Positions 9,108 through 18,187 of a stretch of 64,000 bases of DNA are shown here, in pieces. This DNA comes from Cupriavidus oxalaticus. GTDB lineage: Bacteria > Pseudomonadota > Gammaproteobacteria > Burkholderiales > Burkholderiaceae. How positions within the stretch are numbered: position 1 is the first letter of the stretch; each line of letters begins with the position of its first letter. The position numbers and the translations under genes are program-made. The notes under the pieces were generated by a model. The model worked only from the letters and a program-made list of their open reading frames with translations. It was not told where the DNA came from and made no database searches. Location: positions 1,154,501 through 1,218,500 of the forward strand of contig NZ_CP069811.1 of the NCBI RefSeq assembly GCF_016894385.1, in the 5' to 3' direction.

Positions 9108-10181
9108 ATGAGCGCCCACGCCAGCCCCAGCGTCCCCGCCATCGAGAAGCCCGAACTCCAGTATCCCTGTGGCGAACCGCCCGAACCAGGACGCGCCATC
9201 GAAGTCGCGCCCGGCGTCATGTGGCTGCGGATGCCGATGCCGCTCGGGCTGAACCATATCAACCTGTGGGCGATCCGCGACGAAGGCGGCTGGGCCGCGG
9301 TCGATTCCGGGCTGCAGACCCCCGAAACGGCGCAAGCCTGGCGCACGCTGTTTGGCGCGGACGGGGCGCTGGCCGGCGGCCTGACGCGGCTGTTTGTCAC
9401 CCACATGCACCCAGATCACGTCGGCATGGCCGGCTGGCTGACCAGCAAGTTTGGCTGCCAGCTGTGGATGACGCGGCTGGAATACCTGATGTGCCGGGTT
9501 CTTGCCGCCGACACCGGCAGGGCGGCCCCGGCCGACGCGATCGAGTTCTACCGGCGCGCCGGCTGGGACGACGAGGCCATCGAGGTCTATCGCGCGCGCT
9601 TTGGCGGATTCGGCAAATATGTGCATGCCTTGCCGGAGAGCTTCCGCAGGCTGACCGACGGTGACATCGTTTGCATCGGCGCGCATGACTGGCAGGTCGT
9701 CGTCGGCACCGGCCACTCGCCCGAGCACGCCTGCCTGTACTGCCCCGAGCTGAAAGTGCTGGTGTCGGGCGACCAGGTGCTGCCGCGCATTTCCTCCAAC
9801 GTTTCGGTGTTCCCAACCGAGCCTGATGCGGATCCGATGCAGGACTGGCTGGCTTCCCTGGACAAGGTCAAGGCGGCCGTGCCGGATGATGTGCTGGTGT
9901 TGCCCGCGCATAACGAGCCATTCCGCGGCCTGCATGCCCGGCTGGACTACCTGCGCGCCAGCCAGTTGCAGGCGTTGGAGCGGCTGCGTGTGGCGCTGAC
10001 CGAGCCGAAGCGGGCGGTCGATGTGTTCGGCGAGCTGTTCTCGCGTCCGATCACCGGCAGCGGCGGCTTGCTTGGCATGGCCACCGGGGAAAGCCTTGCA
10101 CACCTGAATTACCTGCTTGAACGCAACGAGGTCGTGCGTGAGCTTGGCAGCGACAACTGCTACCGGTATCGACTGAAGTAG
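9108..10181 (+). CDS. Metallo-beta-lactamase-fold hydrolase
   Basis: 357-residue MBL-fold protein with the zinc signature THMHPDHVG at residues 98-106, further ligand-bearing VVVGTGHSPEHACLY and GDQVLPR blocks, and a C-terminal winged-helix-like tail typical of the LACTB2/long MBL group. The ATG at 9108 follows an open TTG-initiated extension from 9051 that I exclude. It stands 135 bases from the sugar-acid operon with its own leader, so it may be separately transcribed. The hydrolysed substrate (thioester, lactone or phosphoester) cannot be told from sequence. Confidence 0.85.
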   Translation: MSAHASPSVPAIEKPELQYPCGEPPEPGRAIEVAPGVMWLRMPMPLGLNHINLWAIRDEGGWAAVDSGLQTPETAQAWRTLFGADGALAGGLTRLFVTHMHPDHVGMAGWLTSKFGCQLWMTRLEYLMCRVLAADTGRAAPADAIEFYRRAGWDDEAIEVYRARFGGFGKYVHALPESFRRLTDGDIVCIGAHDWQVVVGTGHSPEHACLYCPELKVLVSGDQVLPRISSNVSVFPTEPDADPMQDWLASLDKVKAAVPDDVLVLPAHNEPFRGLHARLDYLRASQLQALERLRVALTEPKRAVDVFGELFSRPITGSGGLLGMATGESLAHLNYLLERNEVVRELGSDNCYRYRLK

Positions 10182-10582
10182 GGCGCATTTGCTCACACCC
10201 CGTGCAATGGACGCTATCGGCGGTACGGGGAAGTTGCGGATAGTTGCTGTGAAGCTTCTCATCGCCCTTGGGAATATTCCGAATTTTGTTGCGGCAGCAT
10301 GTAAATGCCCGGACACGGTGCGGTTTCTATTTTCATCATTGCTGTTCGATTGCAATATTTTCGAATCAAATAAATCGATAAATCCAGGGAAAACCTTGGA
10401 TTAACCCCGGAAGTGCGTCACAGGCTTGTGAAAAGCGAAAGAAAGCGCGCATGTGCCCCCGTTTAGACGCTACCACTGGGGGCCATCGCGGCCAGTAGTC
10501 ACTCCCCACCGTCCAACCTTATTATTTGCGCTCGCAAAAATGCGCCCAGCCGTGGCATCGCGGCGGGTCGAATAGTAAGGGC
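10182..10582. promoter_or_regulatory. Capsule-operon upstream region, 401 bases, AT-rich
   Basis: No gene is seen. Bases about 10270-10400 are markedly poorer in GC than anything around them, as is common at capsule promoters. Inside are GCCCCC (10455-10460) facing GGGGGC (10478-10483) as a loose hairpin, and a perfect palindrome TTTGCG-CT-CGCAAA at 10525-10538, 45 bases before the kpsF ATG. The region probably contains the promoter and regulatory site of the capsule operon. Confidence 0.5.
10525..10538. promoter_or_regulatory. Palindrome upstream of kpsF, candidate operator
   Basis: TTTGCG-CT-CGCAAA, six-base arms with no mismatch, between the AT-rich leader and kpsF. No regulator is assigned; it could also be a transcript-start hairpin. 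Confidence 0.35.
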
Positions 10583-11586
<1,004 letters not shown>

Positions 11587-11590
<4 letters not shown>

Positions 11591-12381
11591 GCCGGTTCGC
11601 AGTGGTTCGGCCCGAAGTTTCGGTGGCGCTGTCGGTCTGGCGCGCGCTGTTCCTGCGCGAGGCCGGTGCCCGCCTGGCCGCCAGCCGTGCCGCCTGGCTG
11701 TGGATACTGCTGGAGCCCGCCGCGCACATCGTCTTCCTGATGGTGATGTTCGGCATGATCCGCCACCGGGTGATGGCAGGTGCGAACATCGAGATCTTTA
11801 TCCTGCTCGGCGTGTGGGGCTTCTTCCTGGTGCGCAACGTGGCCATGCGCTGCATGGAGGCCGTCAACGCCAACCAGGCGCTGTTTGCCTATCGGCAGGT
11901 GCGCCCGGTCGATACCGTGCTGGTACGTGCAGCGCTCGAGGCGTTTCTCTACCTGATGGTCGGCGCGGCGCTGCTGGCCGCACTGGGGTTGTGCGGGATC
12001 GCAGTGCGTCCGGCCGACCCCCTCCGGGTGTTCCGTTCGGCATGCACGTTATGGGCCTTCGGCCTGGGTCTTGGCCTGGTACTTTCGGCCGTTGGCACGC
12101 TGCTGCCGGAGGGCGCCAGGCTGGTACGGCTGGCCTTCACACCGCTCTATTTCCTGTCGGCCGTCATGTATCCGGCGTCGACACTGCCGCACGGCTTGCG
12201 CCAGGCTGTGCTGCTGAACCCGATCCCGCATGGGCTTGAAGCCATGCGCAGCGGCTACTTCGCGGGGTATCACGGCGATTCGCACGTCTGCCTGGGGTAC
12301 CTGGCATTCTGGGCACTGGCCGGCACCTGTCTCGGACTGGCGCTGCATGCGCGCTTTGCTTCGAGGCTGCGCGCGCAATGA
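11587..12381 (+). CDS. kpsM: Capsule polysaccharide ABC exporter, permease
   Basis: 264-residue inner-membrane permease of the ABC-2 type, exporting capsule polymer across the inner membrane together with KpsT. Six hydrophobic segments are visible, preceded by an amphipathic start (ALFLREAGARLAASRAAWLWILLEP, typical of KpsM/BexB/CtrC). The start overlaps the kpsF stop as ATGA, implying translational coupling. Confidence 0.93.
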
Positions 12382-13058
12382 CCGCCTTGATTGCGATGAT
12401 CGAAGTCCGGGACGTATATAAACGCTATCGCTCGGCGGCCAGCGCCGGATGGGTACTGGAGGGCGTGTCGTTCAGCATCCCGGCGAAGAGCAGGGTGGCG
12501 CTGATCGGCGCCAATGGTGCCGGCAAGTCCACGCTGCTGCGCCTGATCGGCGGTATCGACCAGCCTGATCACGGGGACATTGCGCGCCATTGCCGGGTGT
12601 CCTGGCCGCTGGGTCTGGCCGGCGGCTTCCAGGGGTCGCTCAGCGGCCGCCAGAACACCAAGTTCGTGTGCAGGATCCATGGTGCCGGCGCCAGCATTGC
12701 CGCCAAGCAGGCGTTCGTGCGCGAATACTCCGGTCTGGACGGCGCGTTCGATGCCCCCGTGAAGACCTATTCGTCGGGCATGCGTTCCCGGCTGGCGTTC
12801 GCGCTCTCGCTCGCGTTCGATTTCGACATGTATCTTGTCGACGAGCTGACCGCGGTCGGCGACACGGCCTTCCGGCGCAAATCACAGAAGGCGTTCGAGG
12901 ACCTTGCCGGGCGTGCAGGGCTGGTCATGGTGTCGCACAGCGAATCGACCCTGCGCAATTTCTGCGACGCCGCGGTATGGCTGCACCGTGGCCGCGCGCA
13001 TTGGTTCGACTCCGTCGATGAAGCCTTACGGCGCTACAGGGAAAGCATTGCGGCATGA
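12378..13058 (+). CDS. kpsT: Capsule polysaccharide ABC exporter, ATPase
   Basis: 226-residue cytoplasmic ATPase powering capsule export. Walker A GANGAGKST at 44-52; degenerate signature YSSGM, as is normal for the KpsT/BexA/CtrD branch; Walker B FDMYLVDE; the switch-region histidine is in VSHSE. ATGA overlap with kpsM. A second in-frame ATG at 12396 begins MIEVRDVYKRY and is an alternative start. Confidence 0.94.
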   Translation: MTALIAMIEVRDVYKRYRSAASAGWVLEGVSFSIPAKSRVALIGANGAGKSTLLRLIGGIDQPDHGDIARHCRVSWPLGLAGGFQGSLSGRQNTKFVCRIHGAGASIAAKQAFVREYSGLDGAFDAPVKTYSSGMRSRLAFALSLAFDFDMYLVDELTAVGDTAFRRKSQKAFEDLAGRAGLVMVSHSESTLRNFCDAAVWLHRGRAHWFDSVDEALRRYRESIAA

Positions 13059-14179
13059 CCACGACGTTCAGGTCCGCGGCCCTGGCGATGCCCGGCAAGT
13101 TCTTCCGTCTCAGTCCTGTCTGGCGTGCTGCGCTCGGAGCCTGCCTGCTGGCGGTTCTGTATTGGGGAGCAATCGCCTCGGACCTGTACGTGTCCGAGGC
13201 GCGCGTGGTGATCGAGCGCAGCGACGGCATCGGCGGCAATGCCTCGGATTTTTCCTCTTTGCTGATCGGTAGTACGGCGTCACAGGACTTGCTGCTGTTG
13301 CGTGAATACCTGCTTTCCACCGACATGCTCGGCAAGCTGGAAGCCAGGCTGGGTCTGCGCAAGCACTATGCCGATAGCCGCCGCGACCCGCTGTCGCGCC
13401 TCTGGTTCGAGGATGCCCCGCTGGAGCGGTTCCATGCCTACTACCTCAGTCGCGTCAGCGTCGAGTATGACGATTTCTCGCACGTGCTGGTGGTCAGCGC
13501 CCAGGCCTACAGCGCCGGGATGGCACACGCCATCGCCGGCGCGCTGGTCAGCGAGGGCGAGCGCTTCATGAACGAGATGACGCACCGGATCGCGGCCGAG
13601 CAGGTGGTGTTCATCGAAAGACAGGTGCACGACCAGGGCGAGCGGCTGATTGGCGCGCGCCAGGGACTGGTCGCCTATCAGGATGCCAACGGGCTGGTGT
13701 CGCCGCGCGGGGAGGTAGAGAGCCTGTCGAACGTGGTGGCCAATGCGGAGGCGACGCTGGCGGATCTGCAGGTCAAGCGCAATGCGCTCAGGGATGTCTT
13801 CACGCCGGAATCGTCCGCGATCCAGCAGATAGATGCGCGGATCGGCGCCGTGCAGCGGCAGATTGCCGAGCAGCGCGGGCGTATGGTGTCGACCCGTGGG
13901 CGGGGGCTGAACAAGGTGCTCGAGGAGCATGAACGGCTGCAGGCCGCCGCCGAGTTTGCGCAGGATCTCTACAAGACCGCGCTGGGTGCCCTGGAAAAGG
14001 CACGGATCGAATCGACGCGCAAGCTCAAGAACGTGGCGGTGGTCCAGAGCCCGACCCGGCCCGAATACCCACTGCTACCCCGCCGCCTCTACAACATCGT
14101 GGTTTTCGTGCTGGCGGCGCTGATGGCTGCGGGGGTGGTCGAACTGTTGCGCGCCATCATTCGCGACCACCGGGACTAG
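13055..14179 (+). CDS. kpsE: Capsule export inner-membrane/periplasmic protein, KpsE/BexC/CtrB type
   Basis: 374-residue polysaccharide co-polymerase-like adaptor linking the ABC exporter to the outer-membrane channel. One N-terminal membrane helix (about 24-46), a long periplasmic region with extended helices (about 150-320, rich in Glu/Arg/Gln, coiled-coil-like), a conserved PTRPEYPLLPRR segment and a second membrane helix at the C-terminus (IVVFVLAALMAAGVVELL). ATGA overlap with kpsT. Confidence 0.9.
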   Translation: MTTTFRSAALAMPGKFFRLSPVWRAALGACLLAVLYWGAIASDLYVSEARVVIERSDGIGGNASDFSSLLIGSTASQDLLLLREYLLSTDMLGKLEARLGLRKHYADSRRDPLSRLWFEDAPLERFHAYYLSRVSVEYDDFSHVLVVSAQAYSAGMAHAIAGALVSEGERFMNEMTHRIAAEQVVFIERQVHDQGERLIGARQGLVAYQDANGLVSPRGEVESLSNVVANAEATLADLQVKRNALRDVFTPESSAIQQIDARIGAVQRQIAEQRGRMVSTRGRGLNKVLEEHERLQAAAEFAQDLYKTALGALEKARIESTRKLKNVAVVQSPTRPEYPLLPRRLYNIVVFVLAALMAAGVVELLRAIIRDHRD

Positions 14180-14181
14180 TG

Positions 14182-15912
14182 ATGCTTGCAAGACGCCTTA
14201 TAGACTTTCTCGCATGCGCCGCTATGGCCATCTCCTGTGCCGGGGTTGTCCATGCGCAGGGCGGCACAGGCCTGCCTGGTATCCCACGTGCCACGGCTCT
14301 CGTCCCAATGGAACTGGCCGCGCCGGCGTCACAGGCTGGGACCGTGGCGGCGCCGGTATTGCCGGCGAAGACGGAACCGCCGCTGCCCGACAACGCGCCG
14401 CAGAACAATGACTACGCTGCGAACATGGCCAGCGACGCCTTTGGCGCGCAACTGTTCACCGGCGCGTTCAGCCGCGACAGCGCCGCGGTATTCAATCCGA
14501 GCCACGTGATCGCCGTAGGCGACCGCATCCAGCTGCGCATCTGGAACGGCTACAACGTTGATACCGTGCTGGCGGTCGATGCCGGCGGCAACATCCTGCT
14601 GCCGGAAGTGGGGCCATTCCACGTCCAGGGCACGACCAATGGCGCGTTGCAGGCTACTGTCAGCAACGCGTTGCGCCGCGTCTTCGCCAGCAAGGTGTCG
14701 ATTTACGCCAGCTTGCTCGCGGCCCAGCCGGTGCGGGTCTACGTGACAGGGGCGGTGCGGCGGCCAGGCCTGTACGACGGCACGTCCAGCGATAGCGTGC
14801 TGCGCTACCTGGATCAGGCCGGCGGCGTCGACCCGGAGCGCGGTTCGTTCCTGGACGTTGCCATCCGGCGCGGCAACCAGACCCTGGAGGTGGTCAACCT
14901 CTATGACTTTCTGTTGCGGGGCGAGTTGCCCGCGCGCCAGCTGAACAATGGCGACGTCATCCTGGTCCAGTCGCGCAAGAAGACGGTCAAGGTTACTGGC
15001 CTGGCCGAGAACGCCAGGCGTTTCGAGTTTCCCGGGGAGCAGACGCGGCTGGCCGACCTGGTACGGCTGGCGCGGCCGCTACCGCAAGCGACCAATGTGC
15101 GCGTGGTGCGCAACACCGGCACCGTCAGGGATGTAGAGTATTTCCCCATCATGCAGGAAACCCAGGTCGCCCTGTTCGACGGCGACGAGATCGAGTTCAC
15201 GGCCGACAAGCGCCCGGGCACTATCACCGTGCGGGTGGAAGGCGCGCACGACGGTCCGCAGGAGTATGTCCTGCCTTACGGCAGCCGCATGGGCCAGCTG
15301 GTTGGCCGATTGCGTTTCACTGCTGAGTCGGATGCGGACAGCATCCAGTTGTTCCGGCAGAGCGTCAAGGCGCGCCAGAAGTTGCTGCTGAACGCCACCC
15401 TGCAAAGCCTGGAAGCGAGCGTGCTGACCGCCCGCGCCGGTACCGCGGAAGAGGCGCAACTGAGGCGCGAAGAGGCCGCCCTGGTGCTGCAATGGGTGGA
15501 GCGCGCCCGCAAGATCGAGCCCAGCGGCCAGACATTGATCGGGCAGGCGTCGGGCCGTGACGGCCTGCTACTGGAGAACGGCGACATCCTGCGTGTGCCG
15601 GTCAAGGACGGCCTTGTGTTGATCAGCGGGGAGGTCCTGTTTCCCAACGCGGTCGCCTATGACAAAGGCATGGATCTCGACGATTTCATCCGGCAGGCGG
15701 GTGGCTTCTCACAGAATGCCGACACCTCCCGCGTGTTGATCTCGCACCGGGATGGCAGCTTCTCCGACGGCAAGCGCGACGACACAGTGCACCCGGGCGA
15801 CGAAATCATGGTGCTGCCCAAGGTGGACTTCAAGACGCGGCAGTTCACCAAGGATGTTTTCCAGATTCTTTACCAGATTGCTATCAGCGCCAAGGTTGTC
15901 CTCGGCCTGTGA
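14182..15912 (+). CDS. kpsD: Outer-membrane polysaccharide export protein, KpsD/BexD type
   Basis: 576-residue export channel or adaptor of the OPX family. A cleavable signal peptide ends near VVHAQG. A Poly_export domain follows at about 100-180 (HVIAVGDRIQLRIWNGYNVDT, then GGNILLPEVGPFHVQG), and then several SLBB-type beta-grasp repeats (first VYVTGAVRRPGLYDGTSS, last VLISGEVLFPNAVAYDKG). Length is close to KpsD (about 560). The ATG at 14182 is chosen over the overlapping GTG at 14179. No lipobox cysteine is present, unlike Wza, in line with KpsD. Confidence 0.9.
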   Translation: MLARRLIDFLACAAMAISCAGVVHAQGGTGLPGIPRATALVPMELAAPASQAGTVAAPVLPAKTEPPLPDNAPQNNDYAANMASDAFGAQLFTGAFSRDSAAVFNPSHVIAVGDRIQLRIWNGYNVDTVLAVDAGGNILLPEVGPFHVQGTTNGALQATVSNALRRVFASKVSIYASLLAAQPVRVYVTGAVRRPGLYDGTSSDSVLRYLDQAGGVDPERGSFLDVAIRRGNQTLEVVNLYDFLLRGELPARQLNNGDVILVQSRKKTVKVTGLAENARRFEFPGEQTRLADLVRLARPLPQATNVRVVRNTGTVRDVEYFPIMQETQVALFDGDEIEFTADKRPGTITVRVEGAHDGPQEYVLPYGSRMGQLVGRLRFTAESDADSIQLFRQSVKARQKLLLNATLQSLEASVLTARAGTAEEAQLRREEAALVLQWVERARKIEPSGQTLIGQASGRDGLLLENGDILRVPVKDGLVLISGEVLFPNAVAYDKGMDLDDFIRQAGGFSQNADTSRVLISHRDGSFSDGKRDDTVHPGDEIMVLPKVDFKTRQFTKDVFQILYQIAISAKVVLGL

Positions 15913-18134
15913 ACGATAAGAGCGGATCCATGCTGACCATCATCACCCCCTTCTATGCCAGGCAACGCGATGACTACCTCTATGAACGGATGCGACGCTT
16001 CGTTGCCCAGGAGCCGCTGGTTGAAGGCATCCATCGGTTGATAGTGGACTTCGGATCGCCACAGCATGTCGTCGATGACCTTGCGGCGTACTGCCAGGCG
16101 GCGGATATTCGTCTGTTGAGCCTGGGCCGGCGGGGCGAGCCGTTTTCTGCCGGCGCCTGCCGCAATCACGGGGCGCAGGTGGCATCGACCGAATTCATTG
16201 CGTTCCAGGACGTCGACCTGACGGCGCCGCCATCCGTGTACCAGCGGCTGGCGCGGAGCCTGAGGCTCGCATCACCCAACTTCAATCATCTGGAATGCCT
16301 TCCGTGCCTCTACCTGACGCCGGCGGGTACCCTGGAATACGAATCGATGGAGCCCGAAGCGGCCAAGGCGCGCTTCCAGGAGTACTTCGCCGAAGGGGAT
16401 GTCGAACGCATCCAGATGTATGCCCCGGCCACGTCCGCCATCGTCCTGCGGCGGTCCTTCTATCTTTCGATGGGCGGCATGCGCCAGGAATTCTTCGGTC
16501 ATGGCTACGAAGATTTCGAGCTGATGAACCGGCTTGCGTGGAAAGCCCGGCGCTTTATCCGGTCGCACGACTACTATTCCCACGATTACAAGTACGGCGC
16601 GCTGGAGTACAGGGGCTATCGCAGCTTCTTTTCCCTGTTCGGGCGCCAGAACATGGCCTCGGGCATGTTCTTCTGCCATCTGTATCACCCGACGCCGGCG
16701 CTTCCCGGCTATGCAAAGCGCAATGCCGCCAACCGCATGCTGTTCGAACGCTTCGTCAAGGCGCTCGATACGGACCTGGAACTGCCGCCCGCGCTGTGCG
16801 ACGGCGCCTCGACGCAACGGACGCTGGCGTTGTCAGGCCGGAACACAATACCGATGAAGAGCATCCGCATGGCGATCGCGCATCTGGGCAACGTGGTGTA
16901 CATGGAGCCCGGCGACTTTGCCGATGCGCAGACTTTCGTCAGCTATGTGCGCGAGAACCGCTTCAACCGTGTTCTCTTCCTGACGCCCTATGGGAACGAA
17001 CAGCGGCTGGCGCTCTATCATGCCTGCAAGGCTGATGGCATCCCGTTTCTCGTTTTCGACCGTGGCGCATTGCCCGGCTCCTGGTTCTTCGACCCTTGCG
17101 GTTTCAATGCCGACAGCGCGTCCTATGCGCCGCCGAAATGGAATTTCCCGTTGTCGGCAGAGGCGAAGGAGGCTGCCGAGCGCTATATCGATGCGCTGGT
17201 CTCATCCGAAGAAACGCTGGAAGAGAACGGCGACCGGATCGGCGCGGAGAACTTGCGCGCGAAATATAACCTGCATGGCAAGAAGGTGTTGTTTGTGCCG
17301 ATGCAGCGCCCGGGGGATTCGGTAATCCGTCACTTTGCCGGTCACGCGGAAAGCGTGGAGAACTTCTGTTTCGTATTGTCCCAGTTGTCGCTGCGGCTTC
17401 CACCAGACTGGCGGGTCGTGGTGAAGCGGCATCCGCTTGAAACGACGATGCCGCCGGTTCCCGGCGCGATCGAACTGGCTCCCGCGACCCATGTCTACGA
17501 TGCATTGTCAGCGTGCGACGCGGTGCTGACGGTGAATTCCGGCGTCGGGCTGCTGTCGTTGCTGTTCGGCAAGCCGACCTACAACTTCGGATCCGCATTC
17601 TATTGCCATGCCGGGTTATCCACGCAGGTGTGCGGGCTGGAGGACATCGTGAACAGGGTGGTGGAACTGCGGGCGCCATCGCAGGAGCACGTGCTGCGGT
17701 TTGTGCATTACCTCACCGATGTGTTCTATTCCTTCGCCGATACGCAATGCCGCAAGGTCAACGAGGGCGGGGCCACTCGCAATGTCGCAGTGAACCTCGA
17801 CTTTACCGAGCTGAGGCTTCCGGGACAGACGCCGCGTACTTTCCTCTGGCGCACCGAACCTGCCAGGAAGAACTCGCCAGTCTATGACTTTTACCGGGAG
17901 TACATCGCCAGGATGGGCAAGCCTGTCGCGACGCCGACAAAGGTCGCCGCATCGAAGTCCGCGACAACGCGGGCGCCGATCAAGGCCGCGGTTCCCGACG
18001 TGCAGAAGGCCGGGCCTGCCAGCAACGTACCCGCCGCCAGGCGAATGCCGGGCACAACCGCCCGCAAGCTGTCGAAGCTGATTCGCGATCCTCGCCGATT
18101 CTTTGTGGATGCCGTACGGAATCGGGTTGGCTGA
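15909..18134 (+). CDS. Two-domain capsule glycosyltransferase (GT-A domain plus KpsS/KpsC-like domain)
   Basis: 741-residue protein. Residues about 8-290 look like a GT-A family 2/7 transferase: LTIITPFYARQRDDYL, EPFSAGACRNHGA, the DxD-type FQDVDL, and an acceptor motif GYEDFELMNRL. Residues about 300-620 resemble the KpsS/KpsC capsule domain: VLFVPMQRPGDS, WRVVVKRHPLE and LTVNSGVGLLSLLFGKPTYNFGSAFY. A low-complexity Ala/Pro/Lys tail follows before a basic C-terminus. The start is GTG at 15909, overlapping kpsD as GTGA; an ATG at 15930 is the alternative. As the only non-conserved glycosyltransferase in the operon it is the best candidate for the enzyme that builds the capsule polymer. Polymer identity is unknown. 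Confidence 0.75.
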   Translation: MNDKSGSMLTIITPFYARQRDDYLYERMRRFVAQEPLVEGIHRLIVDFGSPQHVVDDLAAYCQAADIRLLSLGRRGEPFSAGACRNHGAQVASTEFIAFQDVDLTAPPSVYQRLARSLRLASPNFNHLECLPCLYLTPAGTLEYESMEPEAAKARFQEYFAEGDVERIQMYAPATSAIVLRRSFYLSMGGMRQEFFGHGYEDFELMNRLAWKARRFIRSHDYYSHDYKYGALEYRGYRSFFSLFGRQNMASGMFFCHLYHPTPALPGYAKRNAANRMLFERFVKALDTDLELPPALCDGASTQRTLALSGRNTIPMKSIRMAIAHLGNVVYMEPGDFADAQTFVSYVRENRFNRVLFLTPYGNEQRLALYHACKADGIPFLVFDRGALPGSWFFDPCGFNADSASYAPPKWNFPLSAEAKEAAERYIDALVSSEETLEENGDRIGAENLRAKYNLHGKKVLFVPMQRPGDSVIRHFAGHAESVENFCFVLSQLSLRLPPDWRVVVKRHPLETTMPPVPGAIELAPATHVYDALSACDAVLTVNSGVGLLSLLFGKPTYNFGSAFYCHAGLSTQVCGLEDIVNRVVELRAPSQEHVLRFVHYLTDVFYSFADTQCRKVNEGGATRNVAVNLDFTELRLPGQTPRTFLWRTEPARKNSPVYDFYREYIARMGKPVATPTKVAASKSATTRAPIKAAVPDVQKAGPASNVPAARRMPGTTARKLSKLIRDPRRFFVDAVRNRVG

Positions 18135-18187
18135 GATCGCGGATGCCGGCGGACAGGCATCCGGTCCAGTTACCAACAGAGAGAAGA

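Noticed and set aside
10219..10228. GGCGGTA resembling the ops element of RfaH-controlled capsule operons
   Set aside because: Only the first seven bases match, it is 360 bases from kpsF, and no JUMPstart sequence follows.
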